Shown here piece after piece: positions 1 to 8,372 of a stretch of DNA of 32,329 nucleotides. The position numbers and the translations under genes were made by a program. Each line of letters begins with the position of its first letter. Within the stretch, counting starts at the first letter, position 1. This stretch comes from Pseudomonadota bacterium (GTDB lineage Bacteria; Pseudomonadota; Alphaproteobacteria; Caulobacterales; Caulobacteraceae), in the NCBI GenBank assembly GCA_023456105.1, contig JAEYAO010000109.1:1-32329 (forward strand). Direction: 5' to 3'. The notes below the pieces were generated by a model. It was not told where the DNA came from, made no database searches, and worked only from the letters and a program-made list of their open reading frames with translations.

Positions 1-203
1 GGCGCGGCCAGCGCGCTGCCGGCCGGCGCGGCCGCCGCCTCGAAGCCGCCGCGCGCGGCGCCGTAGCTGGTGTTTGTCTGCGGCTCGTTGGTGTCGCTGA
101 TCAGCAGCAGGACGGCGACGACCAAGCCGACCACGACGACGACGGCCGCCGTCCAGACCAGCGGCACCTTGATGGTATCGAACGGGCCGTCGCGAAACGC
201 CAC
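1..203 (-). CDS. mreC: MreC, rod shape-determining protein (N-terminal fragment)
   Basis: This is the 5' end of a gene that runs off the left edge; about 67 residues are visible. The start is GTG at 203, preceded by an AGGAAGG ribosome site with six bases of spacing. The protein begins with a short polar stretch (MAFRDGPFDTIKVP), then one strongly hydrophobic segment at about residues 15-38, then a low-complexity Ala/Gly region. This is the layout of MreC: a cytoplasmic tail, one inner-membrane anchor and a periplasmic body. MreC links cytoplasmic MreB to the elongasome enzymes that make lateral peptidoglycan. The identification rests mainly on its position directly downstream of mreB, since the diagnostic periplasmic domain lies outside the window. 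Confidence 0.8.
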   Translation of the reverse strand, partial: MAFRDGPFDTIKVPLVWTAAVVVVVGLVVAVLLLISDTNEPQTNTSYGAARGGFEAAAAPAGSALAA

Positions 204-253
204 GGTCAGCCTTCCTGTAAGAAGAGTGCGGTGACGGCAGTCCCCTGCCGTTC

Positions 254-341
254 TTCCCGCCTATCGCAAAATCACGGCGGGAATGGAACCATTCGCGACA
301 TCTCTGCACAAGATTATGCGGCCAAGCTCAAGCTTGGCCGC
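254..341 (-). other. hairpin cluster in the mreB-mreC gap
   Basis: The 151-base gap between mreB and mreC holds three inverted repeats. The arms are 254-261/276-283 (8 bp), 281-286/289-294 (6 bp) and 318-328/331-341 (11 bp, realistically a 10-bp stem with a TCAA loop). None is followed by a T-run on the minus strand, so a classical intrinsic terminator is not supported. They could act in RNA processing, attenuation or mRNA stability between the two genes. Confidence 0.5.
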
Positions 342-354
342 AAGGTCTTGCGGT

Positions 355-1395
355 TCAGAGCGCCGAGTCGAGCACGCCCTTCATCCAGCGCGGATGCTCC
401 AGCACGCGTCCGCAGCCGATGGCAACGCACGACAGCGGATCCTCGGCCACCGAGACCGGCAGGCCGGTATGGTCGCGGATTTCGACGTCCAGGCCACGCA
501 ACAGGGCTCCGCCGCCCGTCAGCATGATGCCCTTGTCGGCGATGTCGGCGGCCAGTTCCGGCGGCGTGGCTTCCAGCGCCACCTTCACCGCCTCGATGAT
601 CTGGGTCACCGGCTCAGCCAGGGCTTCCGCCGCCTGGCGCTCGGAGATGCGCACCTCGCGCGGTACGCCCTGCATCAGGTCGCGGCCCTTGACGTCGATG
701 GTCAGGCCTTCGCCGTCCAGCGGGATGCGCGCCGTGCCGATGTCCTTCTTGATCCGCTCGGCCGTGGTCTCGCCGATCAGCAGGTTATGGTTGCGACGCA
801 TGTAGGAGATGATGCTGTCGTCCATCTTGTCGCCGCCGACGCGGACCGAGCGCGAATAGACGATGCCGGACAGCGACAGCACGGCCACTTCCGTCGTGCC
901 GCCGCCGATGTCGACGACCATGGAGCCGGTCGGCTCATGGATCGGCAGGCCGGCGCCGATTGCGGCGGCCATCGGCTCGTCGATCAGGCCGACGCGGCGC
1001 GCCGAGGCGTTCAGGCAGCTGTCGTTGATCGCGCGCCGCTCCACCGCCGTGGCGCCCGAGGGCACGCAGACGATGATCTTGGGGTTCACGAAGCCCTTGC
1101 GATTGTGAACCTTGCGGATGAAGTGCTTGATCATCTCCTCGGCGACTTCGAAGTCGGCGATGACCCCGTCGCGCATCGGGCGGATCGCCTCCATGTGGCC
1201 GGGGGTGCGGCCCAGCATCTGCTTGGCCTCGATGCCCACCGCGTGGACCACCTTGCGCCCGCCGACGTTGCGAAGCGCCACCACCGACGGCTCGTTCAGG
1301 ACGATGCCCTTGCCCTTCATGTAGATCAGGGTGTTGGCCGTACCCAGGTCCATGGCGATGTCGTTGGAGATCACGCCGAACAGGGATGAAATCAT
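355..1395 (-). CDS. mreB: MreB, actin-like rod shape-determining protein
   Basis: MreB is the bacterial actin homologue that polymerises on the inner face of the cytoplasmic membrane and directs the elongation machinery for cell-wall synthesis. The 346-residue product matches the family length. It starts with the amphipathic membrane-binding helix (MISSLFGVISNDIA), followed by the phosphate-1 loop MDLGTANTLIY, the phosphate-2 motif VVDIGGGTTEVAVLS in mid-protein, and the adenosine-site motif LTGGGALLRGLD near the C-terminus. It reads almost residue for residue like Caulobacter MreB. The ATG at 1395 gives the expected N-terminus. mreC follows on the same strand after 151 bases. Identification is essentially certain. 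Confidence 0.98.
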   Translation of the reverse strand: MISSLFGVISNDIAMDLGTANTLIYMKGKGIVLNEPSVVALRNVGGRKVVHAVGIEAKQMLGRTPGHMEAIRPMRDGVIADFEVAEEMIKHFIRKVHNRKGFVNPKIIVCVPSGATAVERRAINDSCLNASARRVGLIDEPMAAAIGAGLPIHEPTGSMVVDIGGGTTEVAVLSLSGIVYSRSVRVGGDKMDDSIISYMRRNHNLLIGETTAERIKKDIGTARIPLDGEGLTIDVKGRDLMQGVPREVRISERQAAEALAEPVTQIIEAVKVALEATPPELAADIADKGIMLTGGGALLRGLDVEIRDHTGLPVSVAEDPLSCVAIGCGRVLEHPRWMKGVLDSAL

Positions 1396-1526
1396 GGGAT
1401 GCGCTTACCGTTTCTCGGGCCTGAGGACGACTTGATTGCAGTCTGCCTGACGACGCCCAGCCGTCCCGCGCATCCCCAGCGCGAGAAGGCTCCTGACAGC
1501 TCGCGCCACGCCTACCTGCGGCCCGT

Positions 1527-1552
1527 TTGCCCGTCCCAAGGTGGGATGGCAA
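1527..1552. other. imperfect hairpin in the mreB leader region
   Basis: Inside the 265-base gap between the glutathione S-transferase gene and mreB lies a two-part stem: TTGCC (1527-1531) pairs with GGCAA (1548-1552), and TCCCA (1534-1538) pairs with TGGGA (1542-1546). A second small palindrome, GCGCCAAGGCGC, is at 1603-1614. The gap should also hold the mreB promoter, but I could not place convincing -35/-10 boxes. The short open frames here look non-coding. Confidence 0.35.
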
Positions 1553-1660
1553 GCCCCTTCGCATCGCTGTGGAGCCGATAAGCGCGGCTGTTCGCGGCCG
1601 CCGCGCCAAGGCGCATTCACGATGCCGTCATGAGCCGCGACAGCGGCCAGCCGCAGCCCG

Positions 1661-2281
1661 TCAGACAGCCTCGATTCCCTCAGCGGTCAGGGCGCGTTGA
1701 ACCGCCGGGCGGGCCTGCACCTGCTCCAGATGGGCGTTCAGCTTGGGATAACGTGCGGGGTTCAGCAGACCAGCCTGCCGCGCCCAGCGCGTGAACACGT
1801 AAAGATAGCCGTCCGCCACCGTATAGGCTTCGCCCATGGCCCACGGCCCCTGCAGCAGACTGTCCTCCACCAGCGCGTACTTGGCCATGGCGGCCTCCAC
1901 CGCCGCATCCTTCGCCTCGCCTTCCAGCGGCGGCCGGCTGAACAGCGCCCGACCGATCAGCGGGTGCAGCGACGACGCCAGAAAGCCGTTGAACGCCTGC
2001 ATCCGTCCGAACTCGAAGCTTGAGTCGAGGTTCGCCAGCTTCGCCTCCGGGTGGGTCTCGGCGATGTAGCCCATGATCACCAGGTTCTGGGTCAGCACGC
2101 CCTCGTCGGTCCGCAGCGCCGGCGTGACGCCCGCCGGATTGACCGCCAGATACTCCGGCGTCTTCTGCTGGCCCTGCTTCAGGTCGATCTTATCCAGCTC
2201 GAACTCGGCGCCCGCCTCCTCCAGCGCGATGTGCGAGGCCAGCGCGCACGCGCCCGGCGAATAGTAGAGTTTCAGCATCAT
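1661..2281 (-). CDS. glutathione S-transferase, beta-class-like
   Basis: This is a cytosolic glutathione S-transferase that would conjugate or reduce electrophilic substrates with glutathione. About 206 residues, the usual length. The N-terminal thioredoxin-like domain shows MLKLYYSPGACALASH, which carries the Cys characteristic of bacterial beta-class enzymes, and later NPAGVTPAL with the cis-Pro that contacts glutathione. The all-helical C-terminal domain follows. I start at the ATG at 2281 (MMLKLYY), because AGGAG sits five bases upstream; the next ATG at 2278 is equally possible, and an upstream in-frame ATG at 2300-2302 has no ribosome site. The gene is divergent from the aminotransferase at 2380. 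The physiological substrate cannot be read from sequence. Confidence 0.9.
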   Translation of the reverse strand: MMLKLYYSPGACALASHIALEEAGAEFELDKIDLKQGQQKTPEYLAVNPAGVTPALRTDEGVLTQNLVIMGYIAETHPEAKLANLDSSFEFGRMQAFNGFLASSLHPLIGRALFSRPPLEGEAKDAAVEAAMAKYALVEDSLLQGPWAMGEAYTVADGYLYVFTRWARQAGLLNPARYPKLNAHLEQVQARPAVQRALTAEGIEAV

Positions 2282-2379
2282 TTTCTCTCCTGCGGGCCGC
2301 ATCGCGTTGCCGCCCTTGCGGCGCTTGCGTAAACAGACCCGCCTCCCCGGCGCAATCGTTCAATCGACGGGTCCTCGCC

Positions 2380-3585
2380 ATGTCCAGCCTGCAGTCGTCC
2401 GCCCTCGCCCGCGTCAAGCCGTCGGCCACCATCGCCGTCAGCGCACGCGCCCGCGAGCTGAAGCGCGAGGGTCGCGACGTGATCGGCCTGGGCGCGGGCG
2501 AGCCGGACTTCGACACCCCGGACAACGTCAAGCAGGCGGCCATCGACGCCATCAACCGCGGCGAGACCAAATACACCGACGCCGACGGCATGCCGGAGCT
2601 GAAGCAGGCGATCTGCCGCAAGTTCGCGCGAGAGAACGGCCTGACGTACGAGCCCGCGCAGATCCACGTCGCGCCCGGTGGCAAGCCGGTGATCTTCAAC
2701 GCCCTGGTCGCCACCCTGTCGCCGGGCGACGAAGTGATCGTGCCCGCCCCCTATTGGGTGTCCTATCCCGACATGGTGCTGCTGGCGGGCGGAGAGCCGG
2801 TGATCGCGGTCGGCGAGGAGAAGGACGGCTTCAAGCTGCGGCCCGAGACGCTGGAGGCGGCCATCACGCCCCGCACCCGGTGGCTGATCCTGAACTCGCC
2901 CTCCAACCCGACCGGCGCCGCCTACAGCCGCACGGAACTGGAGGCGCTGGCCGCCGTGCTGCGTCGGCATCCGCAGGTCTGGGTGCTGACGGACGACATG
3001 TACGAGCATCTGGTCTACGGCGACTTCGAATACACCACCATCGCCCAGGTCGCGCCCGATCTCTACGATCGCACCCTGACGGTGAACGGCGTGTCCAAGG
3101 CCTACGCCATGACCGGCTGGCGCATCGGCTATGCGGGCGGGCCCAAGCCGCTGATCGACCTGATGCGCAAGGTCGCCAGCCAGACCACCTCCAACCCCTC
3201 CTCCATCAGCCAGTGGGCGGCGGTCGAGGCGCTGGACGGGCCGCAGGACTTCATCGCCGAGCGTAAGGATGCGTTTGAGCGTCGGCGCGACCTGGTGGTG
3301 TCCATGCTGAACCAGGCCTCGGGGATCACCTGCGCCACACCCGAAGGCGCCTTCTACGTCTATCCGTCGATCGCCGGCCTGATCGGCAAGACCACTGAGA
3401 GCGGTGTGGTGATCGACGGCGACTCCACCTTCACCACCGAACTGCTGAACGCGGAGGGCGTAGCCGTGGTGCAGGGCGAGGCCTTCGGCCTGTCGCCCTA
3501 CTTCCGCATCAGCTACGCGACATCGGAAGCGGTGCTGGAAAAAGCCTGCGGCCGCATCCAGCGCTTCTGCGCCTCACTGCGCTAA
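2380..3585 (+). CDS. aspC: aspartate aminotransferase, class I PLP enzyme
   Basis: Transfers the amino group between aspartate and 2-oxoglutarate, using pyridoxal phosphate, in the cytoplasm. The 401 residues match the subfamily of bacterial aspartate (and often prephenate) aminotransferases. Visible features are the N-terminal substrate loop GLGAGEPDFDTP, the cofactor-contact motif NSPSNPTG, the Asp that contacts the pyridine nitrogen in LTDDMYEHL, and the PLP lysine in VSKAYAMTGWRIGY. The C-terminal Arg in FRISYA would hold the substrate alpha-carboxylate. The gene is divergent from the transferase at 1661-2281, and its stop lies five bases before the TTG proposed as start of the next gene, so the two are probably co-transcribed. 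Prephenate or broader substrate use cannot be excluded. Confidence 0.93.
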   Translation: MSSLQSSALARVKPSATIAVSARARELKREGRDVIGLGAGEPDFDTPDNVKQAAIDAINRGETKYTDADGMPELKQAICRKFARENGLTYEPAQIHVAPGGKPVIFNALVATLSPGDEVIVPAPYWVSYPDMVLLAGGEPVIAVGEEKDGFKLRPETLEAAITPRTRWLILNSPSNPTGAAYSRTELEALAAVLRRHPQVWVLTDDMYEHLVYGDFEYTTIAQVAPDLYDRTLTVNGVSKAYAMTGWRIGYAGGPKPLIDLMRKVASQTTSNPSSISQWAAVEALDGPQDFIAERKDAFERRRDLVVSMLNQASGITCATPEGAFYVYPSIAGLIGKTTESGVVIDGDSTFTTELLNAEGVAVVQGEAFGLSPYFRISYATSEAVLEKACGRIQRFCASLR

Positions 3586-3590
3586 GCCGC

Positions 3591-5252
3591 TTGCTCGTCT
3601 ACGGAGATCACGCCGACGTCGTCGACGGGCCGGCGGTTCTGAAACGCTTCATCGAAGACGGCGCGGACTTCGGCGGCTTGCAAGGCTTGTCGCTGCGCGC
3701 GGCGGTGTTTCAGGTCTTTTTGCGCCTTTCGTCCCTGCTTCAGGGCTGGGCCGACGCCGAAAGCGAGGCGGCCGGCGACATCGACGATGTCTCGGACGCA
3801 CAGGACCGGCTGATGGAGGTTCTGGTCGATCTTGCGCGCGCCTTTGACAGGGCCTGGGCGCACCCCGACCAACCGGCGCCTGCTGTCGATCTGGAGCGAT
3901 TGCGCCCGCTAGTCCGCCAGGCCCCGCCCCGCCTGACGCTGAAGCATCCGGAAGGTTTCGCCTACTACGCCCTCTATCCCGAGCTTTACCTGCAGGCTGC
4001 GCGGGGCTTGCCGAACGGTTGCGTGGTCATCGGCCTGCGCAGCATCGGCGTAGGGCTCGCGGCGTTGGTGGCGGCCGTGGCGAACGCCCGCGCCTGCGTT
4101 TCCGTTCGCCCACGCGGCGAGCCGTTCGCGCGCAGGCTGGACATCAGCCCCGCCCTGCGCGCCCGCATCCTGACCGACCCACAAGCCACCTTCGTCCTTG
4201 TCGATGAAGGCCCGGGCCTGTCGGGCTCCTCGCTGGGCGGCGCGGCCGACTGGCTGGAAGACCAGGGTGTTCCGGCCGAGCGGATCGTCTTCATGCCCAG
4301 CCACTCGGGCGATCTTGGTCCGCATGCCCAGCCGCATCATCGTGCGCGCTGGATCACGGCCGAGCGCCGGGTCGCCTCGTTCGAGTCGGTCATTCTCGAC
4401 GCCCCCGGAGCCCCGCTGGCGGCCTGGTTCGAAGACGTGGCAGGCAAGCCGACGCGGCCGTTGAAGGACTTGTCAGGCGGTGCTTGGCGCAGGCTCTCGC
4501 CTTGGCCCGATGCGCCCGCCGATCCGTCGCGCGAGGCGCGCAAATACCGGCTGACCACGGAACGGGGCCTGTATCTTCTGAGCTTCGTCGGTCTGGACGC
4601 GACCGCCGAAGAGAAGCTGGAGCGAGCGCGCGCCCTCAGCCGCGCCGCCTTCGCACCCGAGCCGCTCGCCCTTCGGCACGGTTTTCTGCTGGAGCCATGG
4701 ATCGACGGAGGCGCGCCCGACCGGCGACAGATCGTCGAAGCGCTGGGTCCCTATCTCGCCTTTCGCGCAAGCGCCTTTCCCGCCGCGCACCAGGGTGCGA
4801 GCCTGAGCGAGCTTGCCGCCATGGCGCGCCAGAACCTCCGCGAAGCCATGGGCCAGGCGGCGCCGGACCTCGGCGCATGGACCGAGCGGCGGCTCGAGCG
4901 GCTTCAAGCCGCCAGCCGACCCGTGCACATCGACGGACGTCTCCATCGCTGGGAGTGGCTGCACGGACCGCGCGGCGTGCTGAAGACCGACGCTGTTGAT
5001 CACTCCCAGTCTCACGACTTGATCGGTCCACAGGACATCGCCTGGGATGTGGCCGGCGCGGTCGTCGAATTCGACCTTTCGGCAGCGGAGCGATCCGCGC
5101 TGTTAACGGAAACCCAGGCAGATCCGGACCTGTGCGACTTCATGACAGCCGCCTACCTCGGCTTTCAGGTCGGCTGGTGGTCAATGGCGCAGGACCCCAG
5201 CGCCGCGAGCGAAGTCTCCCGCTACGTCCAGGCGGTCCGTCGCTTGTCCTGA
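3591..5252 (+). CDS. uncharacterised phosphoribosyltransferase-like / kinase-like fusion protein
   Basis: I do not recognise a characterised family for this 553-residue protein. Its first ~95 residues are helical with no motif I can name. Residues ~125-250 look like a type I phosphoribosyltransferase: GLRSIG at ~148 resembles a pyrophosphate loop, a VRPRGEPF stretch follows, and VLVDEGPGLSGSS at ~202-214 resembles a PRPP-binding loop (D205, E206, then SGSS in place of TGxT, one residue longer than usual). The second half (~320-553) looks like an aminoglycoside-phosphotransferase/choline-kinase fold: HID at 446-448 may be a catalytic loop and KTDAVDH at 465-471 a metal-binding segment, followed by QDIAWDVAGAVVEFD. 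The TTG start has no good ribosome site and lies five bases after aspC, so the exact N-terminus is uncertain. A terminator follows. Domain assignments are inference from motifs. Confidence 0.8.
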   Translation: MLVYGDHADVVDGPAVLKRFIEDGADFGGLQGLSLRAAVFQVFLRLSSLLQGWADAESEAAGDIDDVSDAQDRLMEVLVDLARAFDRAWAHPDQPAPAVDLERLRPLVRQAPPRLTLKHPEGFAYYALYPELYLQAARGLPNGCVVIGLRSIGVGLAALVAAVANARACVSVRPRGEPFARRLDISPALRARILTDPQATFVLVDEGPGLSGSSLGGAADWLEDQGVPAERIVFMPSHSGDLGPHAQPHHRARWITAERRVASFESVILDAPGAPLAAWFEDVAGKPTRPLKDLSGGAWRRLSPWPDAPADPSREARKYRLTTERGLYLLSFVGLDATAEEKLERARALSRAAFAPEPLALRHGFLLEPWIDGGAPDRRQIVEALGPYLAFRASAFPAAHQGASLSELAAMARQNLREAMGQAAPDLGAWTERRLERLQAASRPVHIDGRLHRWEWLHGPRGVLKTDAVDHSQSHDLIGPQDIAWDVAGAVVEFDLSAAERSALLTETQADPDLCDFMTAAYLGFQVGWWSMAQDPSAASEVSRYVQAVRRLS

Positions 5253-5259
5253 AACGACA

Positions 5260-5290
5260 AAGGCCGCCGAGCCGTTCGCCCGGCGGCCTT
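5260..5290. terminator. hairpin terminator between convergent genes
   Basis: A perfect 10-bp stem, AAGGCCGCCG (5260-5269) with CGGCGGCCTT (5281-5290), encloses an 11-base loop. It sits between the convergent ends of the fusion gene (5252) and secF (5312). On the minus strand it is followed by a modestly T-rich CCTTTGTCGTTTC; the plus side is less T-rich. It probably serves both genes. Confidence 0.75.
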
Positions 5291-5311
5291 GAGTTCGGCT
5301 TGCGCGCCCGA

Positions 5312-6301
5312 TCAGGGTCGGCTGGCCATGCCCAGCTTGACCGGTTTGGCGTCCTCGACGAGCGCGCCGCGCTTGACGCCCCACAGCAGGATGATCGGCG
5401 CGCCGACGTAGATCGACGAATAGGTGCCGATGACGATGCCGAACATCAGGGCGATCGAGAAGCCGAACAACGCCTCGCCCCCAAACACCGCCAGCGCCGC
5501 CAGCACCATGACGGCGGTCACGCCGGTGATGATGGTCCGCGACAGGGTCTCGTTCAGCGACAGGTCGATCACGTCGCGCAGAGGCAGGGTCTTGTACTTG
5601 CGCAGGTTCTCGCGAAGGCGGTCGAACACGACCACCGTGTCGTTCATCGAATAGCCGATCACCGTCAGGATGGCGGCCACCATGTTCAGGCTGAACTCCA
5701 GTCGCATCACCACGATCAGGCCGAACGTCAGGATCACGTCGTGCAACAGGCCGATGACGGCCCCGAAGCCGAACTGCGGCTCGAACCGGAACCAGATGTA
5801 GAGGAACATCAGGCCGATCGCGACACCCAGCGCCAAAAGGCCCGAGGTGAACAGTTCGCCCGAGACCTTGGAGCCCACGACGCTGACGCCGGAATAGGTG
5901 ACCTGGCCGACAGCGCCGCTGATCGCGCCTTCGACCTGCTGGACCACCTGGGTCTGGTTGCGGCCTTCCGGCACCTGGAAGCGGACAATGGCGGTGGAGC
6001 CGTCGTTGGCGTTGCTGTCGCGCCGGGCGATGCCCTGCACCTGCACGTCGCCGAGCTCCAGGGTGTTCACCGCCTCGCGCACGCGGTCCAGTTCGATCAC
6101 CTGCCCGGCGGGTTTTGCGACCTCCATGGAGGCGCCGCCCCGGAAGTCGATGCCCATGTTCAGGCCGGGATAGAAGCAGCCGATGATGGAGGCGAGGCAC
6201 AGCACGACCGACAGCACGCCGGCCGCCCGCGCATACTTCACGAAGCGGAAGTTGGTCTTCTGCGGCAGCAGCTTGATAAGGGGCCATCCACGCATCGCCA
6301 T
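5312..6301 (-). CDS. secF: SecF, protein translocase accessory subunit
   Basis: SecF pairs with SecD in the inner membrane and uses the proton-motive force to help pull preproteins through SecYEG. The ~329-residue product has the family layout: TM1 near residues 28-48, a periplasmic domain containing GIDFRGGASMEV, and then TM2-TM6 with the conserved MRLEFSLNMVAAILTVIGYS and NDTVVVFDRLREN segments. The proposed ATG at 6301 shares one base with the secD stop (TGATG), which implies translational coupling; a GTG just upstream is possible but would overlap more. The gene order yajC-secD-secF is the classic one. Confidence 0.97.
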   Translation of the reverse strand: MAMRGWPLIKLLPQKTNFRFVKYARAAGVLSVVLCLASIIGCFYPGLNMGIDFRGGASMEVAKPAGQVIELDRVREAVNTLELGDVQVQGIARRDSNANDGSTAIVRFQVPEGRNQTQVVQQVEGAISGAVGQVTYSGVSVVGSKVSGELFTSGLLALGVAIGLMFLYIWFRFEPQFGFGAVIGLLHDVILTFGLIVVMRLEFSLNMVAAILTVIGYSMNDTVVVFDRLRENLRKYKTLPLRDVIDLSLNETLSRTIITGVTAVMVLAALAVFGGEALFGFSIALMFGIVIGTYSSIYVGAPIILLWGVKRGALVEDAKPVKLGMASRP

Positions 6302-7893
6302 CACTCCGCGATCGGCAGTTTCTTGGGTTTGGCCGTCTTCAGCCAGTAGGCCAGCAGCACCTGCGCCACCAGCACCGACGAGAACACCGAGGTGAACACG
6401 CCGATCGTCAGGGTCCAGGCGAAGCCGCGCACCGGGCCCGCGCCGAACACGAACATGATGGCGGCCGCGACCAGGGTGGTCAGGTTGGCGTCGACGATGG
6501 TGCCCATGGCCTTGTTGAAGCCGGCGTCCATCGAGGCGATGACGCTGCGCCCCGCCCGCGCTTCGTCGCGCATCCGCTCATAGATCAGCACGTTGGCGTC
6601 CACCGCCACCGCAAAGGTCAGGATCAGACCGGCGATGCCCGGCAGGGTCAGGGTGGCCTGCGTCAGCGACATGGCCGCCACGATCAGGATGCCGTTCAGG
6701 ATCAGCCCCAGCACCGACACCCCGCCGAACAGGAAGCCGTAGGCCAGGATCATGAACACCACGATGATGGCGAAGCCGATGGCGGTCGACAGGGCGCCGG
6801 CGGCGACCGCGTCCGCGCCCAGTTCGGCCGTGACCACGCGACGTTCCTCGACGTTCAGCGGCGCCGGCAAGGCCCCGCCGTTCAGCAGGTTCACCAGCGT
6901 CGAGGCCTCCTCGATGGAGAACTGGCCGGTGATCTGGCCGGTGCCGCCGGTGATGGCGCTCTGAATGGTCGGCGCCGATATCACCTTGCCGTCCAGGATG
7001 ATGGCGAAGGGCCGGCCGATGTTCTGGGCCGTCGCCTCTCCGAAGCGGCGGGCGCCGGTGCCGTCGAAGCGGAAGTCGATGGCGGGCCGGCCGCTCTGGT
7101 CGGAGCCCACGCCGGCGCGCGTCAGGTTCTCGCCCGACACCAGGATGCGGCGCTTCACCAGATACGGCGTGCCCTGTTCGTCGGTCAGCAGCTGCGAATC
7201 GGGCGGCACGCGCCCGGCGACCGCGTCGTTCACCGAGTTCTCGACATCCACCATCTGGAAGGTCAGCTGCGCGGTCTGGCCGATCACGCGCTCCAGCTGC
7301 GAGGGATCGCTCTCGCCCGGCGCCTGCACCACGATGCGGTCGGCGCCCTGGCGGGTGATGGAGGGCTCGCGCGTGCCCAGGCTGTCGATGCGGCGGCGAA
7401 CCACCTCGATCGACTGGTCCACGGCGGTGGAGCCCATGCCCTGCATGGCCGCGTCGGTGTAGCCGAAACGGATCCGGTTGTCGGACAGGCGCGTCGCCGC
7501 GCGTTCGATCTCCCCGCTCGGCCCCGTAGCCCCACCGAGGTTCCGCAACGCCTGGAAGGCCGCATCGTACTGACCGGCGTTGGCGACGGTGACGACCACG
7601 CCGCCGTCTTCGCGCTGAAGCTGGTTCACCCCGACGCCGGCCTCGCGAAGAGTGACCCGCACATCCTCGACCAGGTTGGCGACCCGCGCCTGGCGCATCG
7701 CCGGCACGTCCACCTCGAGCAGCAGGTACGAGCCGCCCTGGAGATCCAGCCCCAGGTTCAGCGCGTTCTTGGGCAGCCAGCCCGGCAGGCTCGCCCGCTG
7801 CTGCGGCGACAGGAGGTTCGGAAAGGCCAGCAGCAGGCCCACGATCAGGGACAGCACCACCAGAGTGACTTTCCAGCGCGACAGCTGAATCAT
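6301..7893 (-). CDS. secD: SecD, protein translocase accessory subunit
   Basis: Large subunit of the SecDF complex in the inner membrane. The 530 residues start with TM1 (VTLVVLSLIVGLLLAF), then the conserved GLDLQGGSYLLLEVD segment. A long periplasmic region (P1 base and head) follows, and then five C-terminal TM segments with the family-diagnostic AVAVDANVLIYERMRDE and FNKAMGTIVDANLTTLV segments, which include residues of the proton path. The ribosome site before the ATG at 7893 is weak. The stop overlaps the secF start by one base. yajC lies 49 bases upstream, and the gap contains a short GCCGCC/GGCGGC palindrome near 7916. Confidence 0.98.
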   Translation of the reverse strand: MIQLSRWKVTLVVLSLIVGLLLAFPNLLSPQQRASLPGWLPKNALNLGLDLQGGSYLLLEVDVPAMRQARVANLVEDVRVTLREAGVGVNQLQREDGGVVVTVANAGQYDAAFQALRNLGGATGPSGEIERAATRLSDNRIRFGYTDAAMQGMGSTAVDQSIEVVRRRIDSLGTREPSITRQGADRIVVQAPGESDPSQLERVIGQTAQLTFQMVDVENSVNDAVAGRVPPDSQLLTDEQGTPYLVKRRILVSGENLTRAGVGSDQSGRPAIDFRFDGTGARRFGEATAQNIGRPFAIILDGKVISAPTIQSAITGGTGQITGQFSIEEASTLVNLLNGGALPAPLNVEERRVVTAELGADAVAAGALSTAIGFAIIVVFMILAYGFLFGGVSVLGLILNGILIVAAMSLTQATLTLPGIAGLILTFAVAVDANVLIYERMRDEARAGRSVIASMDAGFNKAMGTIVDANLTTLVAAAIMFVFGAGPVRGFAWTLTIGVFTSVFSSVLVAQVLLAYWLKTAKPKKLPIAE

Positions 7894-7942
7894 GGGCGAG
7901 GGTCTCGGTTACCGGCCGCCGGGCGGCGCGCAGGGACGCGGA

Positions 7943-8272
7943 TCAGGACTTGGCGAGCGGCTTGGTGTCGTTGGCGGCGATGGCGGTGCGGTTGCGCACC
8001 TCGGCCACCATGGCCTTGACCACCCGCACGTTGACGCTGGGGGCGATCTCGACGTTGACCTCGGCGTCCTCGACGCGGGTCACCTTGCCGATCATGCCTG
8101 AGGACAGCACCACCGTGTCGCCGCGCTTGATGGCTCCGATGGTGTTGGCGTGTTCCTTGGCGCGCTTCTGCTGCGGGCGGATCAGCAGGAAGTAGAACAG
8201 GATGAAGATGGCGAGGATCGGCAGGAACTGCACGATCACGGCCATCACGCCGCCGTCGGCTGCTGGGGACAT
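7943..8272 (-). CDS. yajC: YajC, preprotein translocase subunit
   Basis: Small single-span inner-membrane partner of SecDF. The 109 residues have a short N-terminus and a hydrophobic segment at about residues 12-30 (VIVQFLPILAIFILFYFLL). The family-diagnostic LIRPQQKRAKEH follows immediately, and then the soluble SH3-like part IKRGDTVVLSSGMIGKV. GGAG lies about eight bases before the ATG at 8272. It is first in the yajC-secD-secF unit. About 100 bases separate it from the end of the upstream lipoprotein gene, and I see no terminator there. Confidence 0.96.
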   Translation of the reverse strand: MSPAADGGVMAVIVQFLPILAIFILFYFLLIRPQQKRAKEHANTIGAIKRGDTVVLSSGMIGKVTRVEDAEVNVEIAPSVNVRVVKAMVAEVRNRTAIAANDTKPLAKS

Positions 8273-8372
8273 GGGTCTACTCCGGGCAGGGGCGGGCCCT
8301 CGTCGGCGCCCCGGTCAAAACGAGGCGCGGAACCTAGGGCCGAGGCTTGACGATTGCAACGCGGCGAAAGCG

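Noticed and set aside
283..1389. A 368-codon open frame opposite mreB
   Set aside because: Its composition (His, Asp, Arg and Ala repeats) is that of the reverse strand of mreB; no domain or ribosome site.
1405..1620. A small gene of 71 codons in the mreB leader
   Set aside because: No ribosome site, no recognisable sequence, and Arg/Gly-rich composition typical of chance frames here.
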